The notes below the pieces were generated by a model. The model saw nothing but the letters and a program-made list of their open reading frames with translations, did no database searches and was not told where the DNA came from. Shown here one piece after another: positions 30,009 to 33,829 of a stretch of DNA of 33,829 nucleotides. Within the stretch, counting starts at the first letter, position 1, and each line of letters starts with the position of its first letter. Made by a program: the position numbers and the translations under genes. This DNA comes from an archaeon (lineage in GTDB: Archaea; Aenigmatarchaeota; Aenigmatarchaeia; GW2011-AR5). The stretch spans positions 1 to 33,829 of the forward strand of contig JACPVU010000008.1 in the NCBI GenBank assembly GCA_016191585.1, written 5' to 3'.

Positions 30009-31421
30009 GTGCCGTTCAGGATTTTCAACACGATGAAGAGAAAGAAACAGGTTTTCAAGCTTGGACATATCAAGATCGTTAAGCTGTATACGTGCGGGCC
30101 GACTGTCTACAACTATGCACATATAGGAAATTTCCGCGCGTACCTTTTCTACGATATTCTGAGAAGATATTTAGAGTACATAGGCTATGAAGTGAAACAC
30201 GTCATGAATCTGACTGATGTGGACGATAAAACTATACGAGACAGCCAAAAAGAAAACATGGCTCTGAAGGATTTCACGCAAAAATATATAGACGCATTTT
30301 TCAACGATATAAAAATACTAAGGATAAAACCAGCCCATATTTATCCGAAGGCTACTGACCACATAAACGACATGGTTGACATGATAAAGAAATTGATGCT
30401 TAGGGGTTATGCGTACAGGGGAGATGATGGGTCGGTTTATTTTTCAATCAAAAAGTTTAAAAATTACGGGAAACTGTCAAAACTGAAGATAAAGAAACTG
30501 AAAGCCGGGGCAAGAGTCAGCCAGGACGAATACACCAAACAAGAGGCAAAGGACTTTGCCTTATGGAAAGCATGGATTCCTGAAGATGGTAACATTTTCT
30601 GGATAACGCCGCTTGGCAAGGGAAGGCCTGGCTGGCATATCGAATGCTCTGTAATGTCTCAGAAGTATTTGCAGTCCATAAACATACACGGCGGCGGTGT
30701 CGACCTGATATTTCCGCACCACGAAAACGAGATAGCGCAGTCGGAATGCTCGTCAGAAAAGAAGTTCGTGGACTACTGGGTTCACTGCAATCATTTGTAT
30801 GTGGACGGAAAAAAGATGAGCAAGTCGCTTGGCAACTTCTACACACTCCGTGATATCCTGGAAAAAAATTATGATCCCGTGGCTTTCCGGTATCTCTGCC
30901 TGTCAACCCATTACAGGAGCCAGCTGAATTTCACCTTTGGTTCATTGGAAAAAGCAAAAACAACAGTTGACAACTTCAACGAATTCCTGAGAAAACTGGA
31001 GTGGCTGCAGAAAGAGAAGTCAGACGTCAGGCCAAACCACATCCTTCATAAATTGATCAAAAACACGAAGGAGAAGTTCAGGAACGCCATGGACAACGAC
31101 CTCAATACGCCGCAGGCGCTGGCATCTGTTTTCAACCTTATCAAGGCCGTTAATATTGCAATAGACAAAAACACCGCTGACAAACGTACGCTGCAGGCGG
31201 TCTACAAGTTCCTTATGGAGATAAACGATATATTCGACATAGTGGAAAAAGAAAGTGCGGAAGAGCTTACGGCAGAAGAGAAAGGGTTGATCGAGAAAAG
31301 GGAGCAGCTAAGAAAGGAGAAAAACTTCGAAGAAGCCGATAAAATAAGGAATGCACTGAAGAATAGAGGCATTATTCTGGAAGACACGCCGCAGGGCGTC
31401 ATGTGGAAGAGAGAGAAATGA
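30009..31421 (+). CDS. cysS: Cysteinyl-tRNA synthetase
   Basis: Charges tRNA-Cys with cysteine in the cytoplasm (class I aminoacyl-tRNA synthetase). The 470 residues match the usual family length. The N-terminus FNTMKRKKQVFK is typical. The zinc site that selects cysteine is complete: Cys29 (YTCGPTV), Cys213 (IECSVMS), a His of PHHENE (237-238) and Glu241. HIGN (38-41) and KMSKS (269-273) are the two ATP-binding signatures. A helical anticodon-binding region with DNDLNTPQALASVF follows, ending in the family's NFEEADKIRNALKNRGIILEDTPQG. The GTG start is fixed by its GGTGAT site. A structured leader of about 200 nt precedes it. Its stop overlaps the next gene (ATGA), so cysS, the acetyltransferase and the small membrane protein form one operon. 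Confidence 0.98.
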   Translation: MPFRIFNTMKRKKQVFKLGHIKIVKLYTCGPTVYNYAHIGNFRAYLFYDILRRYLEYIGYEVKHVMNLTDVDDKTIRDSQKENMALKDFTQKYIDAFFNDIKILRIKPAHIYPKATDHINDMVDMIKKLMLRGYAYRGDDGSVYFSIKKFKNYGKLSKLKIKKLKAGARVSQDEYTKQEAKDFALWKAWIPEDGNIFWITPLGKGRPGWHIECSVMSQKYLQSINIHGGGVDLIFPHHENEIAQSECSSEKKFVDYWVHCNHLYVDGKKMSKSLGNFYTLRDILEKNYDPVAFRYLCLSTHYRSQLNFTFGSLEKAKTTVDNFNEFLRKLEWLQKEKSDVRPNHILHKLIKNTKEKFRNAMDNDLNTPQALASVFNLIKAVNIAIDKNTADKRTLQAVYKFLMEINDIFDIVEKESAEELTAEEKGLIEKREQLRKEKNFEEADKIRNALKNRGIILEDTPQGVMWKREK

Positions 31422-31879
31422 CAGGAAAAAATAACATGAAAATCCGCAATGCCAGAAGGACAGACGTGAATAGTCTCTATAGGATGGCAAGAAACGATCT
31501 TGGAAGGTTCAGCTGGTTCCACAAGGAATCACTAATCAAGAACCTGAAAGAAGAGCCAAAATTATGTTTTGTGCTGGAATGCAACAAAAAAACCGAGGGC
31601 GCATTGTTTTTCAGACAGGAATGGAACGACGTTGTATGGGAATGGTTGATTTTCCTTCATGGTCATATGCAACATAAAGGGCTTGCGCAAGATTTCGAGA
31701 AAAATGCCATGAGGATCCTGAGAAAAAAAGGATACAAAATAGCGTACGCAGAAGTTGACCTAAGGAACAGGCATATGCTTCACTGGTGCAGGAAGAACGG
31801 ATACAAGAAAGTTTGCAGGTTTCCGGACTGGTTCGGAAATGGAAAGCACGCAGTAATTTTCAGGAAGAATATAAAGTAG
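31418..31879 (+). CDS. GNAT-family N-acetyltransferase
   Basis: A 153-residue single-domain acetyltransferase that would move an acetyl group from acetyl-CoA to an unknown amine substrate. The start of the fold is plain (MKIRNARRTDVNSLYRMARND, first strand and helix). The usual Q/R-x-x-G-x-G/A CoA loop appears as MQHKGLAQDF, degraded but with Gly in place. The rest is typical: helix EKNAMRILRKKGYK, strand IAYAEVDLRN and the Asn/Tyr region HMLHWCRKNGYKKV. ATG 31418 overlaps the cysS stop as ATGA and implies translational coupling. ATG 31436, six codons later, sits where most family members begin and is an alternative. The following 52-residue gene uses a ribosome-binding site overlapping this stop codon. 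Confidence 0.85.
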   Translation: MTGKNNMKIRNARRTDVNSLYRMARNDLGRFSWFHKESLIKNLKEEPKLCFVLECNKKTEGALFFRQEWNDVVWEWLIFLHGHMQHKGLAQDFEKNAMRILRKKGYKIAYAEVDLRNRHMLHWCRKNGYKKVCRFPDWFGNGKHAVIFRKNIK

Positions 31880-31888
31880 GTGCGAAAA

Positions 31889-32047
31889 ATGATACACTGG
31901 TTCGTGTTCAATCTCATAGTTCTGATAGTGGCGCTGTCGCTATTGCTCGGGGTGAAGAACGAGATAACCACGGCAATAGCGATGATACTCGTTGTAATAA
32001 CCATTATACTGATGATAAAGGATTTCTTCATGGTAAGGGGCGAATAG
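31889..32047 (+). CDS. Small two-helix membrane protein (52 residues)
   Basis: A short gene, easily missed at 52 residues. Two transmembrane helices (about 3-21, WFVFNLIVLIVALSLLLGV, and 26-44, ITTAIAMILVVITIILMI) are joined by KNE and followed by the tail KDFFMVRGE. GGTG overlapping the upstream TAG stop (31879-31882) lies 6 nt before the ATG, so it should be translated as the third gene of the cysS operon. The hairpin-like topology recalls the paired small membrane proteins at 14329-14672, but I see no convincing sequence match. Function unknown. Confidence 0.65.
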   Translation: MIHWFVFNLIVLIVALSLLLGVKNEITTAIAMILVVITIILMIKDFFMVRGE

Positions 32048-32061
32048 TCTGAAAAGAAAGC

Positions 32062-32094
32062 TTTATAAGTTCTAAAATATAACATACGTTATAT
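32062..32094 (+). promoter_or_regulatory. TATA box and palindromic operator of the second MNT/HEPN operon
   Basis: TTTATAAG (32062-32069) is centred 28 nt before ATG 32093, predicting a leaderless transcript. An inverted repeat, ATATAAC (32077-32083) and GTTATAT (32088-32094), lies between the TATA box and the start codon and overlaps the latter. It is well placed for autorepression by the winged-helix domain of the first gene product. Confidence 0.6.
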
Positions 32095-32674
32095 GAAGAA
32101 ACCGATCGTTCCTAAAAGTTACCGTAGAATCATAACAGAAACTGGGAGACAGAGGGTTTTGGAAATACTGGCTAAATACCCGGAAATGGAATTCAGTTTG
32201 AGTGATTTGGCAAAAGAATCCGGAGTAGCAAAGGCAAACATAGGATCGATACTGGACGATTTGCAAAAGATGAATCTTGTTGAAATAACAAAACTAAGCA
32301 AGATATGGAGGATCAGGGCAAAACAGGGCAGCCCTGAATTCATAAAAAATAAAATTATACACAATCTTCATTTAGTCTATTACAGCGGGCTTGTGGAATT
32401 TCTCAGCGACTATTTTAACAACCCAAAATGCATCATACTCTTCGGGAGTTTCAGGCATGGTGATGACGTATCGGGCTCTGACATTGATATAGCAATAGAA
32501 ACAGACAAAAAAAGAGACGATATCATAGAAATCAAGGAATTGATGGCTTTTGAAAAAGAAATCGGCAGAAAGATACAGATTCATCTGTTCAACAGGAAAA
32601 ATGTTGATTTGAATGTCTTTAATAATATAGCAAATGGCATAGTTCTTTCAGGTTTTCTGGAGGTCAAACCATGA
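32093..32674 (+). CDS. Winged-helix/MNT nucleotidyltransferase fusion (putative antitoxin)
   Basis: A 193-residue fusion. Residues about 15-78 form a winged helix-turn-helix (FSLSDLAKESGVAKANIGSILDDLQKMNLV), followed by a minimal nucleotidyltransferase domain with ILFGS (Gly118-Ser119) and SDIDIAIE (Asp130, Asp132). As in the pair at 13646, the strand that usually bears a third acidic ligand reads IQIHLF. In such modules the nucleotidyltransferase silences the HEPN toxin and the DNA-binding part represses the operon; the palindrome over the start codon fits. It overlaps the HEPN gene by ATGA. It differs from the 13218-14269 pair in gene order and by carrying its own DNA-binding domain, so the two modules are not simple copies. 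Confidence 0.88.
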   Translation: MKKPIVPKSYRRIITETGRQRVLEILAKYPEMEFSLSDLAKESGVAKANIGSILDDLQKMNLVEITKLSKIWRIRAKQGSPEFIKNKIIHNLHLVYYSGLVEFLSDYFNNPKCIILFGSFRHGDDVSGSDIDIAIETDKKRDDIIEIKELMAFEKEIGRKIQIHLFNRKNVDLNVFNNIANGIVLSGFLEVKP

Positions 32675-33108
32675 AAAAGGAAACTGTAGAAAGATTATTG
32701 AAATCAGGCGATATACGCATCAGGCAAAAAGATATGGAAAGGATAAAATCCCTGATAAAATCGGCTGAGATAAATGCAAGCATTGCCAAGAAAATAGAAT
32801 TGAATGAAAACAGCGCGACTCTCGTATTCAGGGAAATATACGAATCAATCAGGCAATTGGGCGATGCAAAATGGTGGCTTTTCGGCTACGAGCCTGAAAA
32901 TCATGAGGTAAGTCTGGAAACTCTAAAAGAAATGAGCATAAAAGAAAAAATAAAGCTGAATCACATAGACAGGTTCAGGAAAATAAGGCACGACGCAAAT
33001 TACAGAGGTTATATGGTGTCTGTTTCCCAGACAGAAGAAATGATAGAATTCTGGGACAAATGCGGGCCAGATATAATAAATATTTTGCTCAAGGAAGCAA
33101 AGAGCTGA
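32671..33108 (+). CDS. HEPN-domain protein (putative toxin partner)
   Basis: A 145-residue helical protein of the HEPN class. The signature helix reads RFRKIRHDANYRG (Arg103, Arg106, His107, Tyr111), close to the R-K-x-R-H/N-x-x-x-Y motif of nucleotidyltransferase-linked HEPN proteins; Arg101 and His107 also fit the RX4-6H RNase motif. It thus appears catalytically intact, unlike the Tyr variant at 13218. The start lies in the ATGA overlap with the nucleotidyltransferase gene and expression should depend on it. It ends 5 bp before the rnp4 start, so transcription may run on into the RNase P and S19e genes. Toxin activity is assumed from the family. Confidence 0.85.
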   Translation: MKKETVERLLKSGDIRIRQKDMERIKSLIKSAEINASIAKKIELNENSATLVFREIYESIRQLGDAKWWLFGYEPENHEVSLETLKEMSIKEKIKLNHIDRFRKIRHDANYRGYMVSVSQTEEMIEFWDKCGPDIINILLKEAKS

Positions 33109-33113
33109 TAAAA

Positions 33114-33464
33114 ATGCCGACGAGAAGAAACGACCGCAGGAGCAAGCCCGAATACCAGGTAAAGATAGCAAAAGAGCGCATCAACATACTCATGAACGAG
33201 GCTATGGCTGCACAAAAAGAAAACCCTGAGATGTCAAAGAGATACTTCATTTTGGCGAAAAAAATAGGCATGAGGTACAACGTGCTGATACCAGGAAACA
33301 AGAAAAGAAAGTTCTGCAAAAAGTGTTTTTCCTTCCTGTCAGAGGGCTGGAGATTTAAGGGCGGCCAGGCGCGTGTGACCTGCAAAAATTGCGGACAATC
33401 GATGCGCTACCCTTATAAACCTTTTAGGTCAAAGAAAAAGAACAAAAGAACGGAACACAGGTAA
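33114..33464 (+). CDS. rnp4: RNase P protein component 4 (Rpp21/Rpr2 family)
   Basis: Archaeal RNase P subunit that, with Rnp1 (Rpp29), supports the specificity part of the RNase P RNA in tRNA 5' end maturation. It has 116 residues: a basic helical N-terminal part (YQVKIAKERINILMNEA) and a zinc ribbon with CKKC (Cys68, Cys71) and CKNC (Cys90, Cys93), then a basic RYPYKPFRSKKKNK tail. The frame is open from 33060, but that stretch is the end of the HEPN gene in another frame; ATG 33114 gives the normal family N-terminus MPTRRND. Neighbourhood with rps19e is the usual archaeal arrangement. Confidence 0.94.
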   Translation: MPTRRNDRRSKPEYQVKIAKERINILMNEAMAAQKENPEMSKRYFILAKKIGMRYNVLIPGNKKRKFCKKCFSFLSEGWRFKGGQARVTCKNCGQSMRYPYKPFRSKKKNKRTEHR

Positions 33465-33519
33465 TAAATGACAATAAAAACGTTCTTAATCTTTACGGAT
33501 TAATTAGAGCGAAGTAATT

Positions 33520-33829
33520 ATGACATTGATAAAGGATGCAAACGCAAGCGAACTTGTGGAAAAAGTAGCTGAAGAACTGAAAGACAAGATAACCATGCCT
33601 GAATGGGCCCGCCATGTAAAAACCGGCGTATCCAGAGAAAGACAGCCTGAGCGTGATGACTGGTGGTATATCAGGTCGGCCAGTGTTCTTATGCGCATAT
33701 ACTCAAGAAATAATATCGGCGTCCAGAGGCTGAAAAGCTATTACGGCGGTCTTCATAGAAGGGGTCATAAACCTGCACATTTTGCCCGCGGTTCAGGGAA
33801 AATAATACGCGTTGTGATGCAGGACCTTG
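33520..33829 (+). CDS. rps19e: Ribosomal protein S19e, cut by the window end
   Basis: Small-subunit ribosomal protein found in archaea and eukaryotes. The 103 visible residues start MTLIKDANASELVEKVAEEL and contain the family block MPEWARHVKTGVSRERQP, DDWWYIRSASVLMRIYS and the Gly/Arg-rich YYGGLHRRGHKPAHFARGSG. About 40-50 C-terminal residues lie beyond the window. ATG 33520 gives the usual family start. It follows rnp4 by 55 bp; the gap contains a small inverted repeat, TTAATC (33486-33491) with GATTAA (33498-33503), of unknown meaning. Confidence 0.97.
   Translation, partial: MTLIKDANASELVEKVAEELKDKITMPEWARHVKTGVSRERQPERDDWWYIRSASVLMRIYSRNNIGVQRLKSYYGGLHRRGHKPAHFARGSGKIIRVVMQDL

Noticed and set aside
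33060-33113. N-terminal extension of Rnp4
   Set aside because: It lies inside the end of the HEPN gene; ATG 33114 gives the normal family start.

Overview
The window comes from an archaeon, most likely a DPANN-type lineage with a Woesearchaeota or Pacearchaeota flavour; the phylum is inference. Archaeal evidence is the RNase P subunit Rnp4/Rpp21 next to ribosomal protein S19e, an intron-bearing tRNA-Gly, TATA boxes 25-28 nt before start codons (leaderless genes), GGTGAT ribosome-binding sites, PGF-pre-PGF surface proteins and a two-gene MgtE-type transporter.

Layout. (1) 1-2100 is an AT-rich accessory patch on the minus strand. It holds two DUF3800-type (RNase H-like) genes, one broken by a single-base frameshift, with three hairpin-rich intergenic elements that could be small RNAs. 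(2) 2175-12914 holds a small winged-helix protein, a 2782-residue secreted protein built from 13 repeats of about 155 residues, and two smaller secreted or anchored proteins. (3) 12915-14672 holds a 133-bp MITE-like element with perfect terminal inverted repeats and an 8-bp target duplication. It lies directly against the operator/promoter of a HEPN/nucleotidyltransferase toxin-antitoxin-like pair, which is followed by two tiny overlapping membrane-protein genes. (4) 14817-16286, minus strand, holds tRNA-Gly(UCC) with a 99-nt intron and two MgtE-like half transporters. (5) 16450-27807 is a second cell-surface block: a 1498-residue secreted protein with a polyglycine hinge, a membrane-anchored PGF-pre-PGF protein and a 1748-residue subtilisin-like protease with a doubled N-terminal region. 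(6) 27808-29672 holds intergenic hairpins, a small unknown gene, a PAP2 phosphatase and two tandem paralogues of an unknown family, one running antisense into the PAP2 gene. (7) 29795-33829 is a housekeeping block: a long structured leader before cysS, a GNAT acetyltransferase, an unlisted 52-residue membrane protein, a second and different nucleotidyltransferase/HEPN pair, then rnp4 and the start of rps19e.

How the genes fit together. Nearly 22 kb encodes the cell surface: giant repeat proteins, anchored PGF-type proteins and a tethered protease that shares a Cys-paired Ig-like module with the giant protein. The two HEPN/nucleotidyltransferase pairs and the DUF3800 genes are typical accessory or defence-type cargo set among core genes. 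The least explained parts are non-coding: the cysS leader RNA, the structured elements around the DUF3800 genes, the tRNA intron with a hairpin at each end, the MITE, and the paired hairpins after the protease. No search could be run, so all family names rest on motifs read by eye.
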